From NCBI RefSeq assembly GCF_018069755.1, contig NZ_JAGQDE010000013.1, positions 1 through 64,000 on the forward strand: 64,000 nucleotides of DNA. The letters run 5' to 3'. Made by a program: the position numbers and the translations under genes. Origin of the DNA: Ideonella aquatica. GTDB taxonomy: Bacteria; Pseudomonadota; Gammaproteobacteria; Burkholderiales; Burkholderiaceae_C. Below are positions 35,352 through 43,980 of this stretch, piece by piece (positions within the stretch are counted from its first letter, which is position 1; each line of letters opens with the position of its first letter). The notes under the pieces were generated by a model. The model searched no databases and had not been told where the DNA came from. It worked only from the letters and a program-made list of their open reading frames with translations.

Positions 35352-36008
35352 TCAGGTCTGGATGACCTCGATGTGGTACAGGCCCCAAGGGCAGCGCTGG
35401 AAGCGTTCGGCCAGCGGCAGGTCCTGGATGCCGGGCAGGCGGTCGGCGTCATAGACCGCCCACAGCGGGCCCAGGCCGCCGATCGCCAGACTCTGGCCGT
35501 CGATGCGGGTGGCCAGGATCATCTTCCAGGCGCGCACATCGGCCAGGCTCAGCTCCATGCGGTAGCCATCCACCGCGCGCAGCGCCAGCATCACGCCGGG
35601 CTGTCCGGGGGTGATGCCCAGCGTGGCCAGCACCATCTCCAGCGGCGGGCCGCTCAGCGTGTGCGCCTTGGCGTCGTACTCCAGCGTGGGCTGGATGGTC
35701 TCGGCCGGCAGGTTGGCCAGTGCGGCGGCATCAAAGGTGTAGGCCTGCTCCCAGGCCAGGCCGTGCTTGGCGGCCATCTGGTCAAGCGCCTTGTCCAGCG
35801 GGCCGCGGTTGCTCTTCTTGATGGCGCCGCTGATCGTCAGCAGCACCGGGCTGCGCAGCGGCGGCGGGGCGGGCGCACGGGCCGGTGCCGTGGGTCGGCG
35901 CGGCGGCGCCTTGCGCGCCGGCGCGGCACGCTTGACCGGTGCCGCCTGGGCGGCCGGCAGCACGGCCGCCACGGCGCCCAGCAGGAAGGCACGCTTGAGC
36001 AGGTTCAT
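35352..36008 (-). CDS. periplasmic protein with oxidoreductase molybdopterin-binding-like fold
   Basis: A 218-residue exported protein. A signal peptide (MNLLKRAFLLGAVAAVLPAAQA) is followed by a basic Pro/Ala linker, then LLTISGAIKKSNRGPLDKA, a conserved opening seen in cofactor-free relatives of the SUOX/YedY molybdopterin domain. The central Cys that ligates molybdenum in true enzymes is not evident. The C-terminus GPLWAVYDADRLPGIQ is also family-like. Function unknown. Confidence 0.65.
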   Translation of the reverse strand: MNLLKRAFLLGAVAAVLPAAQAAPVKRAAPARKAPPRRPTAPARAPAPPPLRSPVLLTISGAIKKSNRGPLDKALDQMAAKHGLAWEQAYTFDAAALANLPAETIQPTLEYDAKAHTLSGPPLEMVLATLGITPGQPGVMLALRAVDGYRMELSLADVRAWKMILATRIDGQSLAIGGLGPLWAVYDADRLPGIQDLPLAERFQRCPWGLYHIEVIQT

Positions 36009-36110
36009 GGGCAGGGTCCGTGAACAGACAAAGGGGGCTGATCTTAGCGGGCTCCTGCGCGGTGGCTCCAGCCTTTACCATGGCGGGCTTCACCGCACCT
36101 GCACCGCACC

Positions 36111-36638
36111 ATGGCCCTCTATGCACTCGATGATCAGCAGCCCGAACTCGCCCCCGGCGCCTGGGTGGCCGACTCGGCCGAGGTGATCGGCCAGGTCCGC
36201 CTGGGCGAGGACGCCAGCGTCTGGTTCGGCGCCGTGGTGCGCGGCGACCAGCCCGAGCCGATCACCATCGGCGCACGCAGCAACATCCAGGACGGCAGCG
36301 TGCTGCACGCCGATGCCGGCCTGCCGCTGACGATCGGCGAGGACGTCACCGTGGGCCACAAGGTCATCCTGCACGGCTGCACCGTGGGCGACGGCACGCT
36401 GATCGGCATGGGCGCGGTGGTGCTCAATGGCGCGGTGATCGGCCAGGGCTGCCTGATCGGTGCCGGCGCGCTGGTCACCGAGCGCCAGCAGATCCCGGAT
36501 GGCTCGCTGGTGGTGGGCAGCCCGGCGGTGGTCAAGCGCCAGCTCAGCCCCGAGCAGCAGCAGCGCCTGGCCTTCGGTGCCGCCCACTATGTGCACAACG
36601 CCCAGCGCTATGCCCGGGGCCTCAAGCGCATCGGCTGA
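36111..36638 (+). CDS. gamma-type carbonic anhydrase-like protein
   Basis: A 175-residue left-handed beta-helix with hexapeptide repeats ([44 protein letters not shown]). The three Zn/Co-ligand His are at 66, 83 and 88 in the canonical spacing. It belongs to the YrdA/PaaY/CaiE branch; these trimers may hydrate CO2 or hydrolyse thioesters. It lies three bases before the RlmN-like gene and may be co-transcribed. Confidence 0.88.
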   Translation: MALYALDDQQPELAPGAWVADSAEVIGQVRLGEDASVWFGAVVRGDQPEPITIGARSNIQDGSVLHADAGLPLTIGEDVTVGHKVILHGCTVGDGTLIGMGAVVLNGAVIGQGCLIGAGALVTERQQIPDGSLVVGSPAVVKRQLSPEQQQRLAFGAAHYVHNAQRYARGLKRIG

Positions 36639-36641
36639 GCC

Positions 36642-37679
36642 ATGCGCGTGACCGAGCTGCGCCAGCGCCTGCAGGCGCTGGGCGCGCAGCCGCTGCACCT
36701 GCAGCGCGTGCTGCGCGAGTGGACCCACGCGCTGCCGCCCGACGCCCACAAACGCCGGAACGACGACTTCCTGCCGCTGGCGCTGCGCGACGCACTGCCC
36801 GCGCTGCGCACCGAGCTGGCCGGCCTGGCCACGCTGCGCGAGCAGCACCCGGGCGAGGACGGCTCCTCGCGCCTGCTGGTGGGCCTGCACGACGGCCAGG
36901 CTGCCGAGGCGGTGCTGCTGCCGCGCGATGGCGTGTGCGTCTCCACCCAGATCGGCTGCGCCGTGGGCTGCGCCTTCTGCATGACCGGCACCGGCGGCCT
37001 GGTGCGCCAGCTCGGCAGCGCCGAGATCGTCGCCCAGGTGGTGCTGGCGCGCACGCTGCGGCCGGTGAAGAAGGTGGTCTTCATGGGCATGGGCGAGCCG
37101 GCCCACAACCTGGACAACCTGCTCGAGGCGATCGAGCTGCTGGGCACGGTGGGCCAGATCGGCCACAAGAACCTGGTCTTCTCCACCGTGGGGGACGAGC
37201 GCGCCTTCGAGGCCCTGGCGCAGATGCGCGTGAAGCCGGCGCTGGCGCTGTCGCTGCACACCACCAAGGCCGACTTGCGCGCGCAGCTGCTGCCGCGCGC
37301 GCCGCGCATCGCGCCTGAAGAACTGGTGGAACGCGCCGACGCCTACGGGCGCCTCAGCGGCTACCCGGTGCAGCTGCAGTGGACGCTGCTGCAGGGCGTC
37401 AACGACGGCGACGACGAGCTGGAGGGCATCGTGCGCCTGCTCCACGGCCGGCGCATGGTGCTCAACATGATCCCCTACAACGCCGTGCCCGGCCTGCCCT
37501 TCGAGCGCCCCAGCTGGGAGGCCGCCGCTGACATCGCCCGCCGGCTGTACCGCCGCGGCGTGCTGACCAAGCTGCGGCACTCGGCGGGTCAGGACGTGGA
37601 CGGCGGCTGCGGCCAGCTGCGCGCGCGGGCCGAGGATGGCGTCAGCGTGGTGCGCGGGCCGGCGCGGCGGCGTGCCTGA
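36642..37679 (+). CDS. RlmN/Cfr-family radical SAM RNA methyltransferase
   Basis: A 345-residue radical SAM enzyme with the cluster-binding CxxxCxxC at 106/110/113 (GCAVGCAFCMTG), the GMGEP SAM motif and SLHTT. A late Cys in DVDGGCGQLRA provides the methyl-carrying residue of the RlmN/Cfr mechanism. These enzymes methylate C2 or C8 of adenine A2503 or tRNA A37. It is close to, but may not be, the housekeeping RlmN; a paralogue role is possible. Confidence 0.85.
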   Translation: MRVTELRQRLQALGAQPLHLQRVLREWTHALPPDAHKRRNDDFLPLALRDALPALRTELAGLATLREQHPGEDGSSRLLVGLHDGQAAEAVLLPRDGVCVSTQIGCAVGCAFCMTGTGGLVRQLGSAEIVAQVVLARTLRPVKKVVFMGMGEPAHNLDNLLEAIELLGTVGQIGHKNLVFSTVGDERAFEALAQMRVKPALALSLHTTKADLRAQLLPRAPRIAPEELVERADAYGRLSGYPVQLQWTLLQGVNDGDDELEGIVRLLHGRRMVLNMIPYNAVPGLPFERPSWEAAADIARRLYRRGVLTKLRHSAGQDVDGGCGQLRARAEDGVSVVRGPARRRA

Positions 37680-37686
37680 GCGGTGA

Positions 37687-38241
37687 TCAGCGGGCCGCCC
37701 ACTCCCGCGCCAGCAAGCCGTAGATCGCCGAGTCCGACGGTCGGCCGTCGATGATCCAGCGCTCGCGCAGCCGGCCCTCCAGCCGAAAGCCCAGCGACTC
37801 CAGCGCGCGGGCCGAGGCCAGGTTGTCGGGGTCGATGTCGGCCTCCAGGCGGTTCAGGTCCAGCGGGCCGAAGGCGTGGTCAATCACGCTGCTGACCGAC
37901 TCGCGCTGGTAGCCCTGGCGCCAGTGCGCGGGCGCGATGCCGTAGCCGATCTCGGCGCGGCGGCAGCCGGCGTCCAGGTGGAACAGCGACACGGTGCCGA
38001 TCAGCGCGCCGCCGTCGCGCAGGACAACGCCCAAGCGCAGGTGCTCGCCGGCCGGCAGCTCGCGCTGGTCGCGCTCGATCATCGCGTGGGCCTGGTCGAT
38101 CGAGGTCCACGGCGGCGTGCTCCAGAAGCGCATGAAGTCGGCGTCGCCGTAGATTGCGAACAGGGCCGGCGCATCGCCGGGCTGCAGTGGGCGCAGGTGC
38201 AGGCGCGGCGTGAGCAGCTGCAGCGTGGAGAAGTCGGGCAT
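37687..38241 (-). CDS. GNAT-family N-acetyltransferase, RimJ/RimL type
   Basis: A 184-residue acetyltransferase. TPRLHLRPLQPGDAPALFAIYGD opens the fold; IGYGIAPAHWRQGY supplies the acetyl-CoA loop and LNRLEADIDPDNLASARALESLGF the final conserved helix. RimJ-type members acetylate protein N-termini or small amines. Its start overlaps the stop of the DUF3299 gene (TGATG), so it is the last gene of the putative zinc operon, perhaps as an unrelated passenger. Confidence 0.8.
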   Translation of the reverse strand: MPDFSTLQLLTPRLHLRPLQPGDAPALFAIYGDADFMRFWSTPPWTSIDQAHAMIERDQRELPAGEHLRLGVVLRDGGALIGTVSLFHLDAGCRRAEIGYGIAPAHWRQGYQRESVSSVIDHAFGPLDLNRLEADIDPDNLASARALESLGFRLEGRLRERWIIDGRPSDSAIYGLLAREWAAR

Positions 38242-38795
38242 CAGCGCGCCGGCGCCTTGTACGGCTCGACCAGCTCGGCCGCCAGTGCATAGCCGCTGAC
38301 GCCCATGTCGGTGTTGCTGCGCTCGGTGGCCAGCGCGCCGGTGACCCAGACGGTGTCCATCGCGTGCCAGACCGCCGGGGTCTTGAGCCGCACATGGACG
38401 ATCTGGTTGGCCGGTGGCGGCGGGCTGTGGATGCAGGCGCCGAAGTAGGGCACCAGCAGGAACTCGCCGATCTTGCCGCCGGGCTGGTTGTCCAGCGGCA
38501 CCACGTAGCCGGGCAGGCGGATGCGGGCGCCCTCCAGGTCGGCGCGGGTGGGGGCGTTGTCCCAGACCGTGCGCATCTCGCGCATCATCGCCAGCTCGTT
38601 GGCGCTGCCTTCGCGCACCTTGGCGGGGTCGCGGTTGCGCTGGCCCTTGAACGGGTCCCAGTCCTTGGGCACCAGCTCGGACCAGGCCAGGGTGCGCGGT
38701 GCGCTGCCCTGGGCCCAGGCGCGGTGGCCGGCCAGGCCTGCCGCGGTGGCGATCAGAACGGCTCGGCGCCGCGGGTGGACACAGCTCTTGGACAT
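38241..38795 (-). CDS. DUF3299 exported protein
   Basis: A 184-residue protein with an N-terminal RRR-type signal (HPRRRAVLIATAAGLAG). The mature part shows the DUF3299 core: GYVVPLD, FLLVPYFGACIHSPPPPANQ and a terminal SGYALAAELVEPY. Proteins of this family sit next to DUF2796 and an ABC transporter in Vibrio zrg-type zinc loci, and Cys/His in the ACIHSPPPP motif may bind metal. Here it follows the permease with a TGATG overlap, matching that arrangement. Confidence 0.8.
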   Translation of the reverse strand: MSKSCVHPRRRAVLIATAAGLAGHRAWAQGSAPRTLAWSELVPKDWDPFKGQRNRDPAKVREGSANELAMMREMRTVWDNAPTRADLEGARIRLPGYVVPLDNQPGGKIGEFLLVPYFGACIHSPPPPANQIVHVRLKTPAVWHAMDTVWVTGALATERSNTDMGVSGYALAAELVEPYKAPAR

Positions 38796-40060
38796 CAGCT
38801 TCCTCGGGGAGTCAGGCCATCGGCCAGCGACAGCCGGTAGGCGCGCCAGCCCGGCAGCAGGCCGGCCAGTGTGCCAGCCAGCACCACGCTGCCCAGCAGC
38901 AGCCACTCAACGGGCCGGGGCCCGCCGCCGCTGAGCGTGATGCCCCAGCGCGTCTGCACCCAGGGCGCCGCCAGCGCCCGGATGATGGCCCAGGCCAGCG
39001 CGCCCAGCAAGGCGCCGCTGGCGCCCAGCACCGTGCCTTCCAGCGCCAGCAGCGTGAACACCCGCGACGGCCCGGCGCCCACCGAGCGCAGCACCGCCAA
39101 CTCGCGGCGGCGCTGCTCCAGCGCGGTCACCACCACCGCCACCAGGCCGGCCAGGCTGACGGCGCCGACCAGCACGCTCATCAGCACCAGCGCGCGCTCG
39201 GCCTGGCCCACGGCGTCCCACAGCTCGTCCAGCGCCACGCCGGGCAGCACCGCCATCAGCGGTTCGGCCTCGAACTCGGCCACCCGGCGCTGCAGGCCGA
39301 ACACCGCGGCGCGCGACTTCAGGCCCACCAGCACCGCGGTCACGGTCTTGGGGCTCAGGTCATGCTGGTTCACCTGGTCGGCCGGCACCGCCAGGCCCGG
39401 CAGCGGCACGCCGGCCGCCCAGTCCAGGTGGATGGCTTCCATGCCGGCCAGGCCGATGTGCACCGAGCGGTCCACCGGCGTGCCGGTGCGCGCCAGGATG
39501 CCCACCACGGTGAAGGGCTTGTCGGCGTGGTCGTTGCTGTCCAGCTCGCCGCCGCCGTGTCGCAGCACCAGCGGCTGGCCCAGACCGTAGCCCAGCCGCT
39601 CGGCCACCTCGGCGCCGATCACGGCGTCGAACACGCCCTCGAAGCGCCGGCCCTGGGCCAGCACCAGCGGCTGACGCGCGCCCCAGCGGAAGTGGGTGAA
39701 GTAGTCGGCCGTGGTGCCCACCACCGGGAAGCCGCGGTGCGCATCGCCCAGCGACAGCGGCACGGTCCAGGCCACCGCCTTGTCCTGCGCCAGCGCCTGC
39801 ACGCTGGACCAGCGGATGGTGTTGGTGGGCTGGCCCAGGCGGAACACCGCGTAGAGCATCAGCTGCACGCCGCCGGTGCGCGCGCCGACGATCAGGTCGG
39901 TGCCGGAGACCGCACTGGCGAAGTTCTCGCGCACATCGTGGCGCAGCCGCTCCACCGCCAGCAGCAACAAGGCCGACAGCGCCACCGACAGCACCACCAG
40001 CGACAGCGCAAAGCGGCGGTGCCAGGCGCTGCGCGCAGCCAGCGCGAGCAGGCCTCTCAT
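38795..40060 (-). CDS. FtsX/MacB-type ABC transporter permease
   Basis: A 421-residue permease with one N-terminal helix (RFALSLVVLSVALSALLLLAV), a large periplasmic MacB-like domain (~residues 50-270), and three C-terminal helices. It pairs with the ATPase encoded upstream, overlapping it by four bases. In Vibrio zrg-like clusters a similar permease and ATPase accompany DUF2796 and DUF3299 proteins in zinc uptake, though MacB-type machines usually transduce force rather than import solutes. The start at 40060 (MRGLLALAARSAW) is set by the first helix and the overlap. Confidence 0.8.
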   Translation of the reverse strand: MRGLLALAARSAWHRRFALSLVVLSVALSALLLLAVERLRHDVRENFASAVSGTDLIVGARTGGVQLMLYAVFRLGQPTNTIRWSSVQALAQDKAVAWTVPLSLGDAHRGFPVVGTTADYFTHFRWGARQPLVLAQGRRFEGVFDAVIGAEVAERLGYGLGQPLVLRHGGGELDSNDHADKPFTVVGILARTGTPVDRSVHIGLAGMEAIHLDWAAGVPLPGLAVPADQVNQHDLSPKTVTAVLVGLKSRAAVFGLQRRVAEFEAEPLMAVLPGVALDELWDAVGQAERALVLMSVLVGAVSLAGLVAVVVTALEQRRRELAVLRSVGAGPSRVFTLLALEGTVLGASGALLGALAWAIIRALAAPWVQTRWGITLSGGGPRPVEWLLLGSVVLAGTLAGLLPGWRAYRLSLADGLTPRGS

Positions 40061-40776
40061 GACGGCAGCGCGGCGTGCCCCGCGCGGTTGATGGCCGGCA
40101 GATCCAGCACGCGCACGAAGTGCTGGGCCAGGCGCTGGTCGTGGCTGACGAACAGCAGCGCGCTGCCGACGCGCTCGCACTGCGCGATCAGCAGGCGCAT
40201 GAAGGCGTCGCGCCGGCCCTCGTCCAGCGCCGAGGTGGGCTCGTCGGCGATCACCAATTCAGGCTCGCCGATCAGCGCCCGCGCCGCCGCCACCCGCTGC
40301 TGCTGACCCACCGACAGCGCGGTGGCCGGGCGCGGCCACAGCGCCGCTTCCAGCCCCAGCGCCTGCAGCAGCGCTTGGGCGGCGGCGCGCTCGCTGGCAT
40401 GGTGGGCGCGGGCGCGCTGCGCACGGCGGGCCGAGAAGCGGCAGGGCAGCAGCACGTTGTCCAGCACGCTCAGGTAGGGCAGCAGGTTGAACTGCTGGAA
40501 CAGGTAGCCGACGTGGTCCACGCGCCGCGCATCGCGCGCACCCGGGCGCAGCGCCTGCCAGTCCTGGCCCAGCAGCGCCACGCGGCCGGCGCGCGGCAGC
40601 AGCACGCCCGCGGCCAGCGACAGCAGCGTGCTCTTGCCGCAGCCGCTGTCGCCGCGCAGCAGCACGCGCTCGCCCACGGCCAGTGCCAGCGCGGGCAGGT
40701 CCAGCGTGTCGGTGGCCTCGCCGGGGTAGGCGAAGCGCACGCCGTCGAAGGACAGCACCGGGCCGCTCACGATCAC
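40057..40776 (-). CDS. ABC transporter ATPase, LolD/MacB type
   Basis: A 239-residue ATPase with Walker A GDSGCGKST, Q-loop YLFQQFNLLPYLSV, signature ALSVGQQQRVAAARAL, Walker B LVIADEPTSALD and the H-loop His in LLFVSHD. The signature has SVGQQ in place of the usual LSGGQ, a small change. A GTG start at 40776 overlaps the DUF2796 stop (GTGA). It energises the permease downstream. Confidence 0.85.
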   Translation of the reverse strand: MIVSGPVLSFDGVRFAYPGEATDTLDLPALALAVGERVLLRGDSGCGKSTLLSLAAGVLLPRAGRVALLGQDWQALRPGARDARRVDHVGYLFQQFNLLPYLSVLDNVLLPCRFSARRAQRARAHHASERAAAQALLQALGLEAALWPRPATALSVGQQQRVAAARALIGEPELVIADEPTSALDEGRRDAFMRLLIAQCERVGSALLFVSHDQRLAQHFVRVLDLPAINRAGHAALPS

Positions 40777-41294
40777 GGCGCCAGGCGCAGGCGGGGTTGG
40801 CTGCGACTCAGCCGGGCCTGGCGCTGGCCGCTGGGCAGGGCGGTCTGCACATCGACGCGTTCCAGGCGGCTGAAAGCCTCGAAAAGGCGCACGTCCACCT
40901 CCGCCAACCGCGCCGGCTGGGCGCAGCGGAAGCGGTATTCGGCGTCGACATCGGCATGCGCGCCGGCTGCTGCCCCCGGCCGCTCCAGCACCGGGGCCGA
41001 CACCGTGGCCGCCTGCAGCGTGCACTGCGCGGCGGCATCGGGGCGCCACAGCGCGGCGCCGTCACGCAGCCGGGCCAGTGCCGCCTGGGCGGCCTGGCGC
41101 TCGGCCGGCGTGCGCGGCGCGCGCTCGAAGCCCAGCAGGCTGTCCAGCGGCATCTCCAGCGCGATCGTCAGCTCGGCGCCGTCCAATGCCAGGTCAACGC
41201 GGGCGATGCCATGCTGGTGGGCGGGGCCGGCCCAGGCCGAGGCCGTGAGCAGCGCCAGCAGGGGCAGTCGACGAATCAAGGTGACAAGGTTCAT
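40773..41294 (-). CDS. DUF2796 (ZrgA-like) periplasmic protein
   Basis: A 173-residue protein with a signal peptide (MNLVTLIRRLPLLALLTASAWA) and the start HQHGIARVDLALDGAELTIALEMPLDSLLGFERAP, typical of DUF2796. A later RFRCAQPARLAEVDVRLFEAF is also conserved. The best-studied relative is Vibrio ZrgA, a zinc-uptake protein. The His-rich loop of ZrgA is much reduced here, leaving only HQH, so metal affinity may differ. It heads the ABC/DUF3299 operon. Confidence 0.75.
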   Translation of the reverse strand: MNLVTLIRRLPLLALLTASAWAGPAHQHGIARVDLALDGAELTIALEMPLDSLLGFERAPRTPAERQAAQAALARLRDGAALWRPDAAAQCTLQAATVSAPVLERPGAAAGAHADVDAEYRFRCAQPARLAEVDVRLFEAFSRLERVDVQTALPSGQRQARLSRSQPRLRLAP

Positions 41295-41330
41295 CGGGGG
41301 GTCCGGCGGATCGCGGGCCGCCAGTGTGCC

Positions 41331-41834
41331 TCAGGCGCCCGGTGCGCGGCCCAGGCGCGCGGCCGCGGCCCGCAACAGGGCGCGGGCATAGGCGTGGTGC
41401 AGGCCCACCAGCAGCCCGGCCAGTCCGAAGCGCCGCCAGCGGCTGGTGCCCGCGCGCGGCAGCAGCGCCGAGCCAAACAGCAAGCGCGTGCCGCCCTGCG
41501 GCAGCCGCTCGACCATCCACCAGCTGCGGATGCGCTCGCCTTGCACCGCCATCAGCAACTGATCGCGCACGCGGGCCTCGACGCGCCAGAGGGCGAACTG
41601 CTGCGCGCTGCCCATGGCCAGCGCCTGCACGTCAGAAGCGGTGGTCGGGTGGCCGGCCCAGCCCAGCAGGCGGCGCTCCAGCCGGAACAGCCAGCTGTGG
41701 GCAAAGCCCAGCAGGTAGTCGGTCAGGTCCAGGCTGTGCGGCAGCGTCAGCGCCCAGCAGTCGACCAGCGCGCCGCGCTCGGCGTAGGCGCGCAGCAGCG
41801 CGGCCTCGGGCAGGGGCGCGGCGACAGCCTTCAA
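41331..41834 (-). CDS. hypothetical protein, SRPBCC/DUF2867-like fold suspected
   Basis: A 167-residue soluble protein. DCWALTLPHSLDLTDYLLGFAHSWLFRLERRLLGWA near the start and FALWRVEARVRDQLLMAV, RSWWMVE and TRLLFGSALLPRAG later resemble small SRPBCC-type polyketide-cyclase relatives, but the match is from memory and weak. The TTG start at 41834 overlaps the AEC gene's stop (TTGA) and GAGGGTGG lies just before it, so it is coupled to that gene. Confidence 0.5.
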   Translation of the reverse strand: MKAVAAPLPEAALLRAYAERGALVDCWALTLPHSLDLTDYLLGFAHSWLFRLERRLLGWAGHPTTASDVQALAMGSAQQFALWRVEARVRDQLLMAVQGERIRSWWMVERLPQGGTRLLFGSALLPRAGTSRWRRFGLAGLLVGLHHAYARALLRAAAARLGRAPGA

Positions 41835-42799
41835 TGCGCCACCCTCGGCACCCAGCCGGCCGCCAGCAGCGGCACGCTGATCACCGCCAGCGCGGTGGAC
41901 AGCAGCACGATCCAGGCGATGCGGCCGGCATCGGCCTCGTAGCGCTCGGCCAGCATGGTCACGTTGCTGGCCGAGGGCAGCGTGGCGGCCAGCACCACCA
42001 CGCCCAGTGTGAACGGGTCCATCGGAAAGCCCAGCGCCGCCACGCCCAGGCTGGCCAGCCACACCGCCAGCGGGTGCAGCGCCAGCTTGATGGCGACGAT
42101 CCAGCCCTCGTCCACCGCGCCATGCGGCGCCTCGCCGGCACCCGCCGAGCGGGCCAGCACGCCCCCCAAGGTGAACAGCGCCACCGGGCTGGCGGCATCG
42201 GCCAGCAGGCCCAGCAAGCGCGCCGCTGGCGCCGGCAGCTGGAACCCGGTGGCCGAGGCCAGCACGCCCAGCACGATCGCCCAGGGCAGCGGGTTGGTCA
42301 GCATGCCCTTGAACATCCGCCCCACCGCCTCGCCCGCATGGCCGGCGCCGATGCGCGACAGCGCGATGCACACCGAGGTGGTGATGACCATGTCCACCGC
42401 CACCGTGACGATCACCGGCCCCGCCGCCTGGGCCCCCAGCAGCGCCACCAGCACCGGCACGCCCACGAAGCCCGAGTTGGGGAAGGCGGCCACCAGCGCG
42501 CCGAAGGACGCATCGTTCCAGCCCACCGCGCCGCGGCGGGTGGTGGCGATCGTCAAGCCCACGATCACCGCCGCCGCCAGCCCCCAGGTCAGCGCCACCG
42601 CCGGGTCCAGCAGGCGCTCGATCGGTGTGCTGGCGCCAAAGCGGAACAGCATGCACGGCAGCGCCACCCACAGCACGAAGGTGTTCATGCCCGGGATGGC
42701 CGCCATCGGCAGCCAGCCGCGCCGCCAGCCCAGCCAGCCCAGGCCGACCAGCGCGAAAAATGGCGTGGTCACGCCCAGCACCTGCACTACACCGTTCAC
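41831..42799 (-). CDS. AEC-family (auxin efflux carrier-like) transporter
   Basis: A 322-residue membrane protein with ten predicted helices in two halves. AEC features are GMNTFVLWVALPCMLF, PNSGFVGVPVLVALLG, and the second-half LKLALHPLAVW and ATLPSASNVTMLAERY. Bacterial members move malate, lactate, malonate or amino acids. The substrate is not evident. It is coupled to the small downstream gene by a four-base overlap. Confidence 0.85.
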   Translation of the reverse strand: MNGVVQVLGVTTPFFALVGLGWLGWRRGWLPMAAIPGMNTFVLWVALPCMLFRFGASTPIERLLDPAVALTWGLAAAVIVGLTIATTRRGAVGWNDASFGALVAAFPNSGFVGVPVLVALLGAQAAGPVIVTVAVDMVITTSVCIALSRIGAGHAGEAVGRMFKGMLTNPLPWAIVLGVLASATGFQLPAPAARLLGLLADAASPVALFTLGGVLARSAGAGEAPHGAVDEGWIVAIKLALHPLAVWLASLGVAALGFPMDPFTLGVVVLAATLPSASNVTMLAERYEADAGRIAWIVLLSTALAVISVPLLAAGWVPRVAH

Positions 42800-42809
42800 G
42801 CGGATGTCC

Positions 42810-43964
42810 TCAGGGTCTAGGCCACAGCGCCCACACGCGCAGCGCCTGCTTGGTGCGGCCGGCCTGGGCCTCGGGCTCGTCGCCCCAGCCCCAGAAGAAG
42901 TCGGCGCGCACCGCGCCGACGATCGCGCTGCCGGTGTCCTGGGCCATCACCAGGCGCTGCAGTGGCCGGGTGGACAGCGGCTCGGTGCTGTCGATCCACA
43001 CCGGGGTGCCATACGGAATGCTCTGCGGGTCCACCGCGATCGAGCGGCCGGGCGTCAGCGGCACGCCCTGGGCGCCCTTGGGGCCCAGCGACGGGTCGGG
43101 CAACGGCTCCTCGCGGAAGAACACATAGCGCGGGTTCTGCCACAGCAGCTCCTGCACCCGCCTGGGGTTGCGCCGCGCCCAGTCCTTGATGCCGGGCCAG
43201 CTGGCCTCGCCGGGCTTGAGCTCGCCCTGGTCCAGCAGCCAACGGCCGACCGACCGGTAGGGCTGGTCGTTGTGGCCGGCAAAGGCCACGCGCACCAGCT
43301 TCTCGCTGCCGTCGGGCTCGGTCAGGCGCAGCCGGCCCGAGCCCTGGATCTGCAGCACCAGCGCGTCCAGCGGGTCGTCGACATAGGCGATCTCGCGGCC
43401 CTTGAGCGCTACCGCGGCGGCGCCGGGGGTCTCGATCTGCTGGCGGGTGTACCAGGGCTTGCGCTGAGCCAGATCGGCCGGCACCGTGTACAGCGGCACG
43501 CGGCGCGTGGCGGTGGGCTTGCGGCTGGCGGCCACCAGCGGCTCGAAGTAGCCGGTCAGCAGGCCCTCGGGGTTGGCATCGGGCGATTCCACGCGGTAGA
43601 CCACCAGGCGGTCTTCCAGGAAGCGCCGCAGCGCAGCGTCGTCAGGGGCCTTCAGCGCCGCCAACTGGCTGCACAGGGCCACCCAGGGGTCGACCGGCAC
43701 CGCGCAGCCGGCGCGCAGTGCGGGCAGCCACTCGCTCAGGCGATCGACGCCCCAGCCGGGCAGCTCGCCCCAGGCGGCGGGAATCCAGTGGGCACGCGGG
43801 CGCGCCAGGCCGCCCGGTGGCAGCGGCACGGGTTCGGTGCTGAGCTTCAGGTCGGGCCGGCGCTGCTCCACAGGGGCCGGGCCCTCGGGGCGCGTCGCCA
43901 GCAAGCCGCAGCCAGCCAGCGCCGCCAGCAGCGCCGAGGCGGCAAGGTAACGGGACGAATGCAT
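42810..43964 (-). CDS. mltA: membrane-bound lytic murein transglycosylase A
   Basis: A 384-residue outer-membrane lipoprotein that cleaves peptidoglycan glycan strands. The lipobox is AALAGCG, the MltA core has LTGYFEPLV, VLQIQGSGRL and AGHNDQPYRSVGR, and the C-terminal 3D domain carries VMAQDTGSAIVGAVRADFFWG with the catalytic Asp. The start at 43964 precedes the signal. It lies 16 bases after the recombinase-family gene. Confidence 0.92.
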   Translation of the reverse strand: MHSSRYLAASALLAALAGCGLLATRPEGPAPVEQRRPDLKLSTEPVPLPPGGLARPRAHWIPAAWGELPGWGVDRLSEWLPALRAGCAVPVDPWVALCSQLAALKAPDDAALRRFLEDRLVVYRVESPDANPEGLLTGYFEPLVAASRKPTATRRVPLYTVPADLAQRKPWYTRQQIETPGAAAVALKGREIAYVDDPLDALVLQIQGSGRLRLTEPDGSEKLVRVAFAGHNDQPYRSVGRWLLDQGELKPGEASWPGIKDWARRNPRRVQELLWQNPRYVFFREEPLPDPSLGPKGAQGVPLTPGRSIAVDPQSIPYGTPVWIDSTEPLSTRPLQRLVMAQDTGSAIVGAVRADFFWGWGDEPEAQAGRTKQALRVWALWPRP

Positions 43965-43980
43965 TGCCCCAGATGGTAGG

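Noticed and set aside
41835-42671. Extension of the small SRPBCC-like frame into the AEC gene
   Set aside because: The AEC protein is complete in another frame and the TTG at 41834 has a good ribosome binding site.
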